NCBI RefSeq assembly: GCF_007997295.1
Contig: NZ_VORY01000003.1
Span: 186,001-250,000, forward strand
Direction: 5' to 3'
Source: Gillisia hiemivivida
Lineage (GTDB): Bacteria; Bacteroidota; Bacteroidia; Flavobacteriales; Flavobacteriaceae
DNA length: 64,000 bases
The notes beneath the pieces are model-generated. The model saw only the letters and a program-made list of their open reading frames with translations. It was not told the DNA's origin and ran no database searches. Below, one piece after another: positions 17,072-25,930 of the stretch (positions within the stretch are counted from its first letter, which is position 1; every line of letters begins with the position of its first letter). The translations under genes and the position numbers were made by a program.

Positions 17072-18775
17072 ATGAAGAAATACTGGTGTTGCCTGTTCTT
17101 TGTTTTATTCGGAATTATTACCGCCCATTCCCAAACAATTTCAAAATCATGGACTTTTCAGTCTGTAAAAGATAGTACTCAAACTCTTTCTGGATTCGCA
17201 TCTGAAGATATAATGACCCTAAAAGATGGTCGTTTTACTATAAATTCTGAAGAGGAAGCAATAGCGCAAGGAGATTATTTGTACCAAAATAATCTTTTGG
17301 TATTCTTTTATAGTCAGCCTGCTGGAGATTCAATAAAGAAATTTAGGATAGCAGAATTAACTGAAGGCTCTCTTCAATTATCAGATAACTCAAACACTTA
17401 TACATTTAGTGAAACCCCTTTGTTAATAGAAGAGGTTATCCCTGTTAGTACAGATAAACAAATGATTCCTAGTGCCGGGATCTCTTTTAAAAGTGTTTCT
17501 AGAGGTCTTTTAGGAATGGCTTCGCTATTGCTAATTGCTTTCTTATTTAGCAGCAGCAGAAGATCTATTAACTGGAAGACAGTTCTTATTGGATTAGGAG
17601 CACAGATGTTACTCGCAATTGGAGTTTTAAAAATCACATTGGTAAAAAATATATTCGAATTTGTTGGTGGGATCTTTGTATTGATCCTTGATTTTACAAG
17701 AGCTGGAAGTGAGTTCTTATTAGGTGGAATGATGGATATAGATAGTTTTGGATTTATATTTTTATTCCAAGTATTACCAACAATCATATTCTTTTCGGCA
17801 TTAACTTCAGTATTGTTTTACTTAGGAATTATTCAAATTGTAGTAAAAGGAATGGCTAAGGTGCTAACCAGAATCATGGGGATTTCCGGAGCTGAAAGTT
17901 TGAGTGTTGCCGGAAACATCTTTTTAGGACAAACCGAAGCTCCTTTAATGATCAAAGCATATTTGGAACGAATGAACCGTTCAGAAATGTTGCTGGTTAT
18001 GATTGGTGGTATGGCTACTGTTGCAGGTGGAGTGCTGGCAGCTTATATAGGTTTTCTCGGGGGAAATGATCCTGAACTTAGACTACAATTCGCAACACAT
18101 TTACTGGCAGCTTCTGTAATGGCAGCGCCAGGAGCTATTGTGATTTCAAAGATATTATATCCTCAAGTTGAAGCTATTAATACAAATGTGGAGGTTTCTT
18201 CAGAAAAAATTGGATCTAATATTTTAGATGCAATCGCAAATGGAACTACAGAAGGTCTTAAACTTGCTGCAAACGTTGCTGCTATGCTACTAGTGTTTAT
18301 TGCTTTTATAGCTATGATAAACTACCTGCTAGGTTGGATTGGGGGAATTACGACCCTGAACTCGGTAATGGCAGATTACACTCCTTATGATAAGTTTTCT
18401 TTAGAATCTATACTTGGAACCATTTTCGCTCCATTAATGTGGCTCATAGGAGTTGCAAAGGAAGATATGATGCTTATGGGGCAATTGCTTGGAATTAAGC
18501 TTGCGGCGAGTGAATTTGTAGGTTATATACAGTTGGCAGATCTTAAGAATCCAATGAATGCCTTGAGTTTAAACTATGAAAAATCGGTGATCATGGCTAC
18601 TTATATGCTTTGTGGATTTGCTAATTTTGCTTCCATTGGAATCCAAATTGGAGGAATTGGATCTTTAGCCCCAGGACAGCGGAAGGTGCTTTCAGAATTT
18701 GGTATGAAAGCCTTATTAGGTGGAACCATTGCATCGCTTTTATCGGCAACTATTGCCGGGATGATTATTGGGTAA
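17072..18775 (+). CDS. nupC: NupC/CNT-family nucleoside:cation symporter with N-terminal exported domain
   Basis: A 567-residue protein. A signal peptide (about 1-20, ending ITAHSQ) and a 110-residue soluble domain precede the concentrative nucleoside transporter core (about 145-565). The core carries GNIFLGQTEAPLMIKAYLER, EDMMLMGQLLGIKLAASEF and CGFANFASIGIQIGGIG, which hold the nucleoside and Na+ binding residues. It imports nucleosides. The extra N-terminal domain should face the periplasm and makes the protein about 150 residues longer than typical NupC. It is likely in one operon with the upstream nuclease, a sensible pairing for nucleic acid scavenging, though that link is inference. 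Confidence 0.92.
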   Translation: MKKYWCCLFFVLFGIITAHSQTISKSWTFQSVKDSTQTLSGFASEDIMTLKDGRFTINSEEEAIAQGDYLYQNNLLVFFYSQPAGDSIKKFRIAELTEGSLQLSDNSNTYTFSETPLLIEEVIPVSTDKQMIPSAGISFKSVSRGLLGMASLLLIAFLFSSSRRSINWKTVLIGLGAQMLLAIGVLKITLVKNIFEFVGGIFVLILDFTRAGSEFLLGGMMDIDSFGFIFLFQVLPTIIFFSALTSVLFYLGIIQIVVKGMAKVLTRIMGISGAESLSVAGNIFLGQTEAPLMIKAYLERMNRSEMLLVMIGGMATVAGGVLAAYIGFLGGNDPELRLQFATHLLAASVMAAPGAIVISKILYPQVEAINTNVEVSSEKIGSNILDAIANGTTEGLKLAANVAAMLLVFIAFIAMINYLLGWIGGITTLNSVMADYTPYDKFSLESILGTIFAPLMWLIGVAKEDMMLMGQLLGIKLAASEFVGYIQLADLKNPMNALSLNYEKSVIMATYMLCGFANFASIGIQIGGIGSLAPGQRKVLSEFGMKALLGGTIASLLSATIAGMIIG

Positions 18776-18902
18776 AATCATAAATTACAGTAAGTTTTAG
18801 AAAAATTTATAATTTCATTTTCTTTATAGCTTTATTTATTTCTATCTTAAACCATGTTATTTTATAATTGGATTTATCGATTCAGTATAAATATTTATAT
18901 CT

Positions 18903-19877
18903 ATGGAAAAAAAGGTAAAGAAAATAAAAAATAGGGGGTATGAAGCTGAAAAGCCACATCATATTCCGCTTGCCGGGTGGCTAGATATTGGGAAAAGGGT
19001 TTTTTCCGAGATAAAGAGAGATCATGTTCAGATAGTATCTGCCGGTGTAGGTTTCTATTTTTTCTTGGCATTATTTCCAACTATTGTTGCAGCCATTTCG
19101 GTTTATAGCCTGGTTTTAGAAACTTCACAAATTCAGGAACAAATTTCAAGACTCAGTACAATCTTGCCTGAACAGGCCTATGGAATGATTATCAATATTC
19201 TGCAACCTGTATTGGAGCAATCTAAAAAGGAAATTGGCTGGGGATTAACCGTTAGTATAGCAATAAGTTTATGGAGTGCCAACAGAGGAACCAACGCTCT
19301 TTTTGAAGGGGTAAATATTGCCTATAATGAGCTGGATCAAAGGAATATTATCAAAAAGAACCTTATTACGCTAATCTTTACTCTTGGAGCAGTGGTATTG
19401 GGATTGATTAGTTTATTGTTTATAATTTTCTTTCCAATTCTAATTGAAAAAGTAGGATTGCCAAAGCAAATAGAGGGTATTCTGGGGTGGTCCCGATGGA
19501 TTGTCCTTGGTATTATTCTTATTCTAAGTTTAAGTATGGTTTACAAAATTGCACCGAACCGCTCCAATCCACGATTTAAGTGGGTGAGCCCAGGCGCGAT
19601 TTTAGGAACTATATTCTGGTTAGCAGGCTCCCTTCTGTTTTCATGGTATGTTAAAAACTTTGGTAGTTACGATGATCTCTATGGCAGTTTTGCTGCCGTT
19701 ATTATACTCATGCTATGGTTATTTCTTACCGCTTTTATCGTATTAATGGGTGCAGAAATAAATTCAGAAATAGAGCACCAAACTATGTTCGATACAACGG
19801 TAGGCGAGCAAAAACCGATGGGAGAAAGGGGAGCATATCACGCGGATCATCATGCCAAGAAGCCTGAAGAGGATTAG
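18903..19877 (+). CDS. YihY/BrkB family inner-membrane protein
   Basis: A 324-residue protein with six predicted membrane segments. Family landmarks are SAGVGFYFFLALFPTIVAAI (residues about 48-67), SLWSANRGTNALFEGVNIAY and the C-terminal LYGSFAAVIILMLWLFLTAF. A hydrophilic His-rich tail (YHADHHAKKPEED) ends the protein. The family was once misannotated as RNase BN; the true function is unknown. It stands alone between nupC and thyA. Confidence 0.9.
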   Translation: MEKKVKKIKNRGYEAEKPHHIPLAGWLDIGKRVFSEIKRDHVQIVSAGVGFYFFLALFPTIVAAISVYSLVLETSQIQEQISRLSTILPEQAYGMIINILQPVLEQSKKEIGWGLTVSIAISLWSANRGTNALFEGVNIAYNELDQRNIIKKNLITLIFTLGAVVLGLISLLFIIFFPILIEKVGLPKQIEGILGWSRWIVLGIILILSLSMVYKIAPNRSNPRFKWVSPGAILGTIFWLAGSLLFSWYVKNFGSYDDLYGSFAAVIILMLWLFLTAFIVLMGAEINSEIEHQTMFDTTVGEQKPMGERGAYHADHHAKKPEED

Positions 19878-20179
19878 CTTATAATATTACGAGACTATCT
19901 TTAGTTATTTACTCTTACTATCTTCTAAAAAAATGTTTTTACGAAAGGAGTAAGGTTCTCAAAATGGACTATAAATCATATAAAAACGGCCGTACCTAAA
20001 GCAAAGCCCTAAGTCTTACTTTATGCTTTTTTAATTAACAAAAGTTTAGAAATTTTATTTTCGATACTTACAACCAGTTTTAATTGTGGCGTTAATAACT
20101 ATTCATAATTCTAGGGGGAATCTAAATTTGAAAATCTAATCAATTCAGTAATTTAGGCGGATCTTAAAAAGTGTAGATT
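19878..20179. other. Intergenic stretch upstream of thyA
   Basis: There are 302 AT-rich bases with no credible reading frame. The only candidate signal is TTTG (20127-20130), 18 bases, TAATTTAG (20149-20156), a near match to the Bacteroidetes promoter 23 bases before thyA. No stable hairpin with a U-tract was seen. Confidence 0.4.
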
Positions 20180-21004
20180 ATGCAGCAATATCACGACTTG
20201 GTAAAACATGTTTTAGAAAACGGAACTCAAAAAGGAGATAGAACAGGAACAGGTACAAAAAGCGTGTTTGGATACCAAATGCGATTTGATCTAAGTAAAG
20301 GATTTCCAATGGTGACAACCAAGAAACTCCACTTAAAATCTATTATTTATGAATTGCTTTGGTTCTTAAAGGGGGATACCAATGTTGGGTATCTACAAGA
20401 AAACGGAGTACGGATATGGAATGCTTGGGCCGATGAAAATGGAGATCTTGGACCAGTATATGGTCATCAATGGAGAAACTGGAATAGTGAAGATATAGAC
20501 CAGATCAAGGAATTAATATATACATTAAAAAACAATCCGAATAGCCGAAGAATGTTAGTTTCTGCTTGGAATTCTTCGGTTTTGCCGGATACTTCTAAAT
20601 CTTTTTCAGAAAATGTTGCTAACGGGAAAGCAGCTTTACCGCCATGTCATGCGTTTTTTCAATTCTATGTAGCAGATGGTAAATTATCTTGTCAGCTTTA
20701 TCAGCGCAGTGCCGATATTTTTCTTGGAGTTCCTTTTAATATTGCCTCCTACGCTTTGTTTACAATGATGGTAGCACAGGTATGTGGTTACGAAGCCGGG
20801 GATTTTATTCATACCTTTGGTGACGCTCATATTTATAATAATCATATTGAGCAGCTGGAACTTCAGTTAAGCAGAGATCTAAGAGCCTTACCCCAAATTA
20901 AGATCAATCCAGACGTGACAGATATTTTTGATTTCAAGTTTGAAGATTTCAGCCTTGAAAATTACGATCCGCATCCGCATATAAAAGGAAAAGTTGCGGT
21001 TTAA
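20180..21004 (+). CDS. thyA: Thymidylate synthase
   Basis: A 274-residue enzyme that methylates dUMP to dTMP with methylene-tetrahydrofolate. The catalytic Cys156 is in [12 protein letters not shown], and the nucleotide-binding segments [20 protein letters not shown] and [12 protein letters not shown] are intact. About 10 extra residues before the catalytic Cys (near 136-150) account for the length over the 264-residue E. coli enzyme. The folate partner folA lies at 25.9 kb on the same strand, outside the same operon. Confidence 0.96.
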   Translation: MQQYHDLVKHVLENGTQKGDRTGTGTKSVFGYQMRFDLSKGFPMVTTKKLHLKSIIYELLWFLKGDTNVGYLQENGVRIWNAWADENGDLGPVYGHQWRNWNSEDIDQIKELIYTLKNNPNSRRMLVSAWNSSVLPDTSKSFSENVANGKAALPPCHAFFQFYVADGKLSCQLYQRSADIFLGVPFNIASYALFTMMVAQVCGYEAGDFIHTFGDAHIYNNHIEQLELQLSRDLRALPQIKINPDVTDIFDFKFEDFSLENYDPHPHIKGKVAV

Positions 21005-21064
21005 CTCTCATCGAGGGTTTAATTTATGGAAGCCTGCCCAAAAAATTAGGTGATTGTTACTCGG
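21003..21064. repeat. Degenerate fragment of the extragenic repeat
   Basis: A CTCATCGAGGGTTTAATT start and AAGCCTGCCC echo the repeat copies at 5.9, 7.4 and 10.1 kb, but the rest is missing. It directly follows the thyA stop. Confidence 0.5.
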
Positions 21065-21082
21065 ATTTAAAAATACCTACTT

Positions 21083-21499
21083 ATGAAAAATTTACTTTTT
21101 ATTGCCGCATTAATTTTGTTTACCACAGCTTCCCAAGCCCAAGAAGGAGTTACAGTTAAAGGAAACACCATCACTATGAAAGATATTGGTCCGGTTTGGC
21201 CTGGCTGTGAGAAGAGTGAACTTTCTGCAGAGGATTGCTTTAATAAGCAACTTGCCAAGCATGTTAAATCTAACTTTAAATATCCAAAGGATGCTAACGG
21301 AAAGATCGTTAGAGGAAAATCTGTAATCACTTTTTATATAGATGAAAACGGAAAAGTATGCAAAGTTTCTGCTGAAGGCTCTGAGAAATTGGTGAATCAA
21401 GAGGCTGTGCGTATCACTAAATTATTTCCTGTTATGAAACCTGGGAATAGAGGCGGAAAAAAAATCGAAGTCAAATATAAGATGCCGTTTAACTTTTAG
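21083..21499 (+). CDS. Secreted stand-alone TonB C-terminal-like domain protein
   Basis: A 138-residue protein with a signal peptide ending TTASQAQ (residue 19-20) and a mature domain resembling TonB_C. The relevant segments are GKSVITFYIDENGKVCKVSA and VRITKLFPVMKPGNRGGKKI. It lacks the membrane anchor and Pro-rich spacer of a true TonB, so energy transduction is unlikely. Such short proteins are common in Flavobacteria and have no known role. Two Cys in the mature part (GCEKSELSAEDC) could form a disulfide. Confidence 0.75.
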   Translation: MKNLLFIAALILFTTASQAQEGVTVKGNTITMKDIGPVWPGCEKSELSAEDCFNKQLAKHVKSNFKYPKDANGKIVRGKSVITFYIDENGKVCKVSAEGSEKLVNQEAVRITKLFPVMKPGNRGGKKIEVKYKMPFNF

Positions 21500-21609
21500 T
21501 ACCTCTTTGAGCTTAAATTTGTCTCTTATCAATATAATAGGATTCATTTGACTTTAACTTCTCCTTAACTCACGTTGATTTCACCCATTCCTAAAAAATT
21601 GTAACTTTG

Positions 21610-21632
21610 GATGGTAGCCTTATGTTACCATC
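21610..21632 (+). promoter_or_regulatory. egtB: Promoter -7 box and 5' UTR hairpin of egtB
   Basis: TAACTTTG (21602-21609) matches the Bacteroidetes -7 element. It is followed directly by a 7-bp perfect hairpin, GATGGTA / TACCATC, with a 9-base loop, 6 bases before the start codon. The hairpin would form the very 5' end of the mRNA. There is no well-placed -33 TTG (the nearest gives a 24-base spacer). Confidence 0.45.
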
Positions 21633-21638
21633 TGACCT

Positions 21639-22805
21639 ATGATCTCAAAAGAAAATTTATTTCAACTTTTTACTGAAACAAGAACGCAAACCGAAATTAT
21701 TTGTGCTCCCTTGGAAATTGAAGATTATGTGGTGCAGCCTATAGCAGATGTCTCGCCTCCAAAATGGCATTTGGGTCATACTACCTGGTTCTTTGAAGAG
21801 TTTGTTCTGAAGAAATATCAGAAAGACTATAAGTTGTTTGATGAAAATTCTGCTTTCGTTTTTAATAGTTATTACGAAAGTGTAGGGGAGAAGGTAGTGA
21901 GAACCGATAGGGGGAATTTATCTCGCCCAACCGTAGCTTGGATTTATGAATACCGTTCTTATGTGACCAAAGCTATTTCAGATCTTTTTAATAGTTCTAC
22001 AAATTTTTCAGAAGAGCTTTTTAATGTGATGGAAATAGGTTGCCATCACGAAAAGCAGCATCAAGAATTATTGCTAACAGATATTAAGTACATTCTAGGA
22101 AACAATCCTTTGTTACCTACTTATAAGGATAATTTTAAAGAAAATTCTGTGCAGGAATTTCAGCAAGAATTTTTAACTATCCCAGAAGGTGTTTATGAAA
22201 TAGGTCATGAGGGAGATTCTTTCTTCTATGACAATGAAATAGGTAGGCATAAAGTATATTTGAATCAATATGAGATCTCTAATAAATTGGTTACCAATGG
22301 GGAATATTTAGAATTCATAAAAGATAAAGGCTATAAAGATGTGTTGCTATGGCATGCGGAAGCTTGGGATTGGATAAATACAGAAAAAATCACAGCTCCT
22401 TCTTATTGGCATTATGTAGAAGGTAATTGGAAACAATATACCTTAAGTGGATTAAAAGATTTAGATCTTGAAGCTCCTTTAGCCCATATTTCCTATTATG
22501 AAGCCTTCGCTTTTGCACAATGGAAAGGAATGCGATTGCCTACAGAATTTGAATGGGAAGTTGCGCAAGAGAAGTTCAAATGGGGAAGCAGATGGGAATG
22601 GACAGAAAGCTCTTACAATCCATACCCTAATTATAAAAAAGCAGATGGTGCATTAGGAGAATACAACGGGAAATTTATGGTAAATCAAAAAGTGCTTCGG
22701 GGAGGTTCGGTTGCCACTTCTGTAAATCATACTCGCGCTACCTACAGAAACTTTTTTCACCCACATTTAAGATGGCAATTTACCGGTGTAAGACTTGCTA
22801 AATAA
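21639..22805 (+). CDS. egtB: Ergothioneine biosynthesis protein EgtB (hercynine sulfoxide synthase)
   Basis: A 388-residue two-domain non-heme iron enzyme. The N-terminal DinB-like domain (about 10-150) has iron ligands His47 in HLGHTTWFF and His141 with its HxxxHxE motif (HHEKQHQE, 137-143). The C-terminal formylglycine-generating-enzyme-like domain (about 175-387) includes SYYEAFAFAQWKGMRLPTEF and ends HLRWQFTGVRLAK. It couples hercynine to a thiol and O2. Which thiol donor is used cannot be decided from sequence. egtD follows after 15 bases in the same operon. Confidence 0.93.
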   Translation: MISKENLFQLFTETRTQTEIICAPLEIEDYVVQPIADVSPPKWHLGHTTWFFEEFVLKKYQKDYKLFDENSAFVFNSYYESVGEKVVRTDRGNLSRPTVAWIYEYRSYVTKAISDLFNSSTNFSEELFNVMEIGCHHEKQHQELLLTDIKYILGNNPLLPTYKDNFKENSVQEFQQEFLTIPEGVYEIGHEGDSFFYDNEIGRHKVYLNQYEISNKLVTNGEYLEFIKDKGYKDVLLWHAEAWDWINTEKITAPSYWHYVEGNWKQYTLSGLKDLDLEAPLAHISYYEAFAFAQWKGMRLPTEFEWEVAQEKFKWGSRWEWTESSYNPYPNYKKADGALGEYNGKFMVNQKVLRGGSVATSVNHTRATYRNFFHPHLRWQFTGVRLAK

Positions 22806-22820
22806 TTCGACTTCTAGTAC

Positions 22821-23789
22821 ATGAAAAATAATACAAAAACGCGCTTTACTTCTGCTTTTGAAGAAGATGTTTACTCTGGTCTAACCAGTTACCCTAAGCA
22901 TTTATCTTCTAAATATTTTTACGATAAGAAGGGGGATAAGTTGTTTCAGGATATTATGAATTTACCTGAATATTATCTCACTAATTGTGAGTATAATATT
23001 TTAGCAAACAACACTCAGGAAATTGCTGATGCATTTACGGGAGCTAATGGTTTCGATTTAATTGAGCTTGGAGCAGGGGATGGTAAGAAAACAAAATTAT
23101 TATTGAGATATCTCACAGATAAGAAGATAGATTTCGATTATTTGCCTGTAGATATTAGCCAGAATGCATTAGATGAATTAGAGGGATCTCTTAAAAAAGA
23201 ATTGCCTTCTATTTCTGTGAAGCCACAACAAGGAACCTATTTTAAAACCTTAGAGCGCTTATCTGATTATAACTCTCGAAAAAAAGTGATCCTGGTCTTA
23301 GGGTCTAATATTGGAAACCTTCTTCATAAGGATGCAATAGATTTCCTGAAACAGATACAAGAGGCTATGAGCCCAGATGACATGCTTTTTATGGGCTTCG
23401 ATCAGAAGAAGAATCCTCAAACTGTTTTAGATGCCTATAATGACCCAACAGGTGTTACTGAAGCTTTTAATAAGAATGTTTTAGAAAGGATAAATAGCGA
23501 ATTGAATGGAGATTTTGATCTTGAATCCTTTTTCCACTGGGAAACTTATAATCCTGAAAGCGGTACTGCGAAAAGCTTTTTAATAAGTAAAGAAAAGCAA
23601 ACGGTAACTATTAATGACCTAGCTCTTACAGTGAATTTTGAAGCTTGGGAAAGTATACATACCGAGATCTCCCAAAAATACGATAATATGATCGTAGAGT
23701 GGCTTGCTAGCCAGGCAGATCTTAAGGTGACTGATTCTTTTGCAGATGAAAAGCATTTTTACAAGAATTATATTTTCAGAAAAAAATAA
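22821..23789 (+). CDS. egtD: L-histidine N-alpha-methyltransferase EgtD
   Basis: A 322-residue SAM-dependent enzyme that trimethylates histidine to hercynine, the first step of ergothioneine synthesis. LSSKYFYDKKGDKLFQDIMN near the N-terminus is the typical EgtD start; FDLIELGAGDGKKTKLLLRY (about 75-95) is the SAM site, and VLGSNIGNLL follows near 155. The C-terminus ends ADEKHFYKNYIFRKK, as in the family. It is the second gene of egtBD and is followed by a short terminator. SAM supply comes from metK at 49 kb. Confidence 0.94.
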   Translation: MKNNTKTRFTSAFEEDVYSGLTSYPKHLSSKYFYDKKGDKLFQDIMNLPEYYLTNCEYNILANNTQEIADAFTGANGFDLIELGAGDGKKTKLLLRYLTDKKIDFDYLPVDISQNALDELEGSLKKELPSISVKPQQGTYFKTLERLSDYNSRKKVILVLGSNIGNLLHKDAIDFLKQIQEAMSPDDMLFMGFDQKKNPQTVLDAYNDPTGVTEAFNKNVLERINSELNGDFDLESFFHWETYNPESGTAKSFLISKEKQTVTINDLALTVNFEAWESIHTEISQKYDNMIVEWLASQADLKVTDSFADEKHFYKNYIFRKK

Positions 23790-23812
23790 ATTTTTGAATT
23801 AGAATAAATAAG

Positions 23813-23833
23813 AACTGATTGTCAGTTTTTTTT
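23813..23833 (+). terminator. Short terminator of egtBD
   Basis: AACTGA, loop TTG, TCAGTT, then a run of seven or more T. The 6-bp stem is weak but the U-tract is good. Confidence 0.5.
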
Positions 23834-24034
23834 GCCAGTAATCACAAGCAACTAACTATATTTAGGTTTTACCTTATGTTGATCCTATATATAACTATCG
23901 GAATTGTTTCAGCATCCCAGTAAAGTCTGGAAGAGATCCTGAAACTCCCGGTGTTTCCGGACAGGGTAACGAGATGGACTGTTGTGTTTCTGGACGTAAA
24001 ACAGATATAATAATAAGAATTAAAATTATTTGAT

Positions 24035-24316
24035 ATGAAAGCTATTTGGAATGATACGATAATCGCTGAAAGTAACGATACAAAAGTGGTGGAAAACAAT
24101 CATTATTTCCCACAAGAATCTATAAAGTCTGAATATTTTAAACCAAGCAACACTACATCCAGATGCCCTTGGAAAGGGGAAGCGTCTTACTATAATGTAG
24201 AAGTTGACGGGAAGACCAATAAAGATTCAGCTTGGTATTATCCCCAAGCCAGCCATGCTGCAAAACCAATTGAAAATTATGTGGCTTTCTGGAAAGAGAT
24301 CAAGGTGACAGAATAA
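24035..24316 (+). CDS. DUF427 domain protein
   Basis: A 93-residue small beta-rich protein typical of DUF427: MKAIWNDTIIAESNDTKVVE, then YFPQESIKSEYF, TSRCPWKGEASYYNVEVDGK and WYYPQASHAAKPIENYVAFW. The family is uncharacterised and widespread. It stops at 24316, and the convergent gene ends at 24317, so there is no space for a terminator between them. Confidence 0.88.
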   Translation: MKAIWNDTIIAESNDTKVVENNHYFPQESIKSEYFKPSNTTSRCPWKGEASYYNVEVDGKTNKDSAWYYPQASHAAKPIENYVAFWKEIKVTE

Positions 24317-25411
24317 CTACTTTTGATGATATTCCTTTAGCGCAGTTACCAAAAGGTCAATTTCTTCTTCGGTATTAAAATAATGGAAACTTACTCGAAC
24401 CCCCGGGGTCTTTAGGGAACTTATAATATTTTTACTGTTTAAGAACTCAAGGAGTTTATCATCTCCTCCAATATTAAATATAGAAGAATGTTGAGTTCTT
24501 TTTACTACAGCTTCCTCTAGTAAACCGAGTTTTTCAAACTCTTCTTTAGCCTTTTTAGATAAGAGCTTAATCCGTTCTTCAATTAGATCTATTCCAACGG
24601 AGTTTATAAATTTTATAGCAGCCATTACACTGCCAAAATTTAAGGTATCTTGATGTCCTGGTTCAAATTTCCCTAGAAAATTCCCTTTATGGGCTTTATA
24701 TTTTCCTTGTAACGAATTGAATCCAAATCTTTTAGGGTCTATTTTCTTCGGCACATCTTCTTGAAACAACATAATTGCATTCCCATAACCTGCATTCATC
24801 CACTTATAACCACTTGCAATTACAACATCTATTTTGGATGCATCAAAATCGAATCTTTCAGTTCCAATAAATTGAGTTCCATCAGCCACGAAAAGTGTGT
24901 CAGGAAATTTTTCTTTCATTTCCTTCAAAAAAGCAGTTTCTAATTTTATTCCATTTTCATACTGAACAATGCTAAAGCAAAACAGATCTGGTCGATTTTT
25001 TGTAAGGGCATTCTCTATGTTTTTTTCTAAATTCTCATCGATTTTCGCATAACAAACATCAAACTCCCTGGAGTTCACCGCCCAATTTATAGAAGGATAG
25101 TCTTCTTTTAATAAAAGGATCTTACTTGATTTGTCTATACCCTCTAAAAGCGTATTGAATCCGCTTGAGAAATTATGGATTAAGCCAACTCTGTTGGGTG
25201 CACAATTAAAAAAATCTCCTACTGTCTCACGAACCTTCTCTAAGATCTCTCCTTGTTTATCTCTAAAAACACTCCCCGAAATAAGCAGATCCAGATCGTG
25301 ATCTTGGCGATATTCGAATACCTTTTCAGATAATAATCCACAGGAAGCATTATTTAAATATACATATTGGCGTAGGGCAGGAAAGGCTTTTCTTAAATTC
25401 TTCATAAGCAT
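24317..25411 (-). CDS. Class V aminotransferase-fold PLP enzyme (cysteine desulfurase/lyase-like)
   Basis: A 364-residue fold-type I PLP enzyme. Lys203 in IASGYKWMNAGYG is the Schiff-base residue, Asp177 in FVADGTQ contacts the PLP ring, and YLNNASCGLLSE opens the fold. The substrate is not clear from sequence; candidates include a cysteine or selenocysteine lyase, isopenicillin-epimerase-like enzymes, or an EgtE-like C-S lyase for ergothioneine, since egtBD lies 0.5 kb away. It is on the opposite strand and converges on DUF427, so co-expression with egtBD is not implied. Met3 (25405) is an alternative start. Confidence 0.8.
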   Translation of the reverse strand: MLMKNLRKAFPALRQYVYLNNASCGLLSEKVFEYRQDHDLDLLISGSVFRDKQGEILEKVRETVGDFFNCAPNRVGLIHNFSSGFNTLLEGIDKSSKILLLKEDYPSINWAVNSREFDVCYAKIDENLEKNIENALTKNRPDLFCFSIVQYENGIKLETAFLKEMKEKFPDTLFVADGTQFIGTERFDFDASKIDVVIASGYKWMNAGYGNAIMLFQEDVPKKIDPKRFGFNSLQGKYKAHKGNFLGKFEPGHQDTLNFGSVMAAIKFINSVGIDLIEERIKLLSKKAKEEFEKLGLLEEAVVKRTQHSSIFNIGGDDKLLEFLNSKNIISSLKTPGVRVSFHYFNTEEEIDLLVTALKEYHQK

Positions 25412-25467
25412 TTTAACAATAGACCAAAATTTCTGTAAATTTGGTAAACACTAAAGTACCTCTTATT

Positions 25468-25926
25468 ATGTTTTCTAAAAAGAAAAACACTTCTAAACTA
25501 GATACAGATCAACGCCAGTTATATGAAAATGCTCGAGCCAGAGCACTTCAGAAAAAAAGATTGTTTCAGCATTTCGTGATCTTTTTGGTAGGTGCTGTGT
25601 TGTTAATAGTTTTAAATGTGGTGATTGGCTATCAGGAAGATTTTATGCCCTTAGGATATAATTGGTTTGTCTGGGCAATTTTAGCCTGGTCTTTTTTCTT
25701 TTTTATTCATGTTATAAATGTTTGGGTAACTAGCAGTTTTATGGGGAAAGAATGGGAGCAAAAGCAATTAGAGAAACTAGTTGCAAAACAAAAAGAGCGG
25801 ATTGCTGAGCTTCAACAAAAAGTAGATCGTGACTATCCATTGTCTAAGGAGCCGGAAAACCCTATAATTACAGATAGTACAGAACCTAGAATTATTGAAC
25901 CAAAGACAACAGACAAAAACTATTAA
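25468..25926 (+). CDS. 2TM domain protein
   Basis: About 152 residues from ATG 25468. A TTG nine codons upstream would only add residues unlike the family. Two membrane segments (about 29-49 and 63-87 of this start) are joined by a short loop with YQEDFMPLGYNWFVWA, a hallmark of the Bacteroidetes 2TM domain. A coiled-coil basic stretch follows (KQLEKLVAKQKERIAELQQK), then a Pro/Thr-rich tail. Related domains accompany LytTR regulators, but here it stands alone. Its stop is 4 bases before folA, so the two are co-transcribed. Confidence 0.8.
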   Translation: MFSKKKNTSKLDTDQRQLYENARARALQKKRLFQHFVIFLVGAVLLIVLNVVIGYQEDFMPLGYNWFVWAILAWSFFFFIHVINVWVTSSFMGKEWEQKQLEKLVAKQKERIAELQQKVDRDYPLSKEPENPIITDSTEPRIIEPKTTDKNY

Positions 25927-25930
25927 TACT

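Noticed and set aside
23869-24099. A 76-residue minus-strand frame upstream of DUF427.
   Set aside because: It has unusual composition, overlaps the DUF427 start and lacks promoter or terminator signals; the plus strand is more coding-like.
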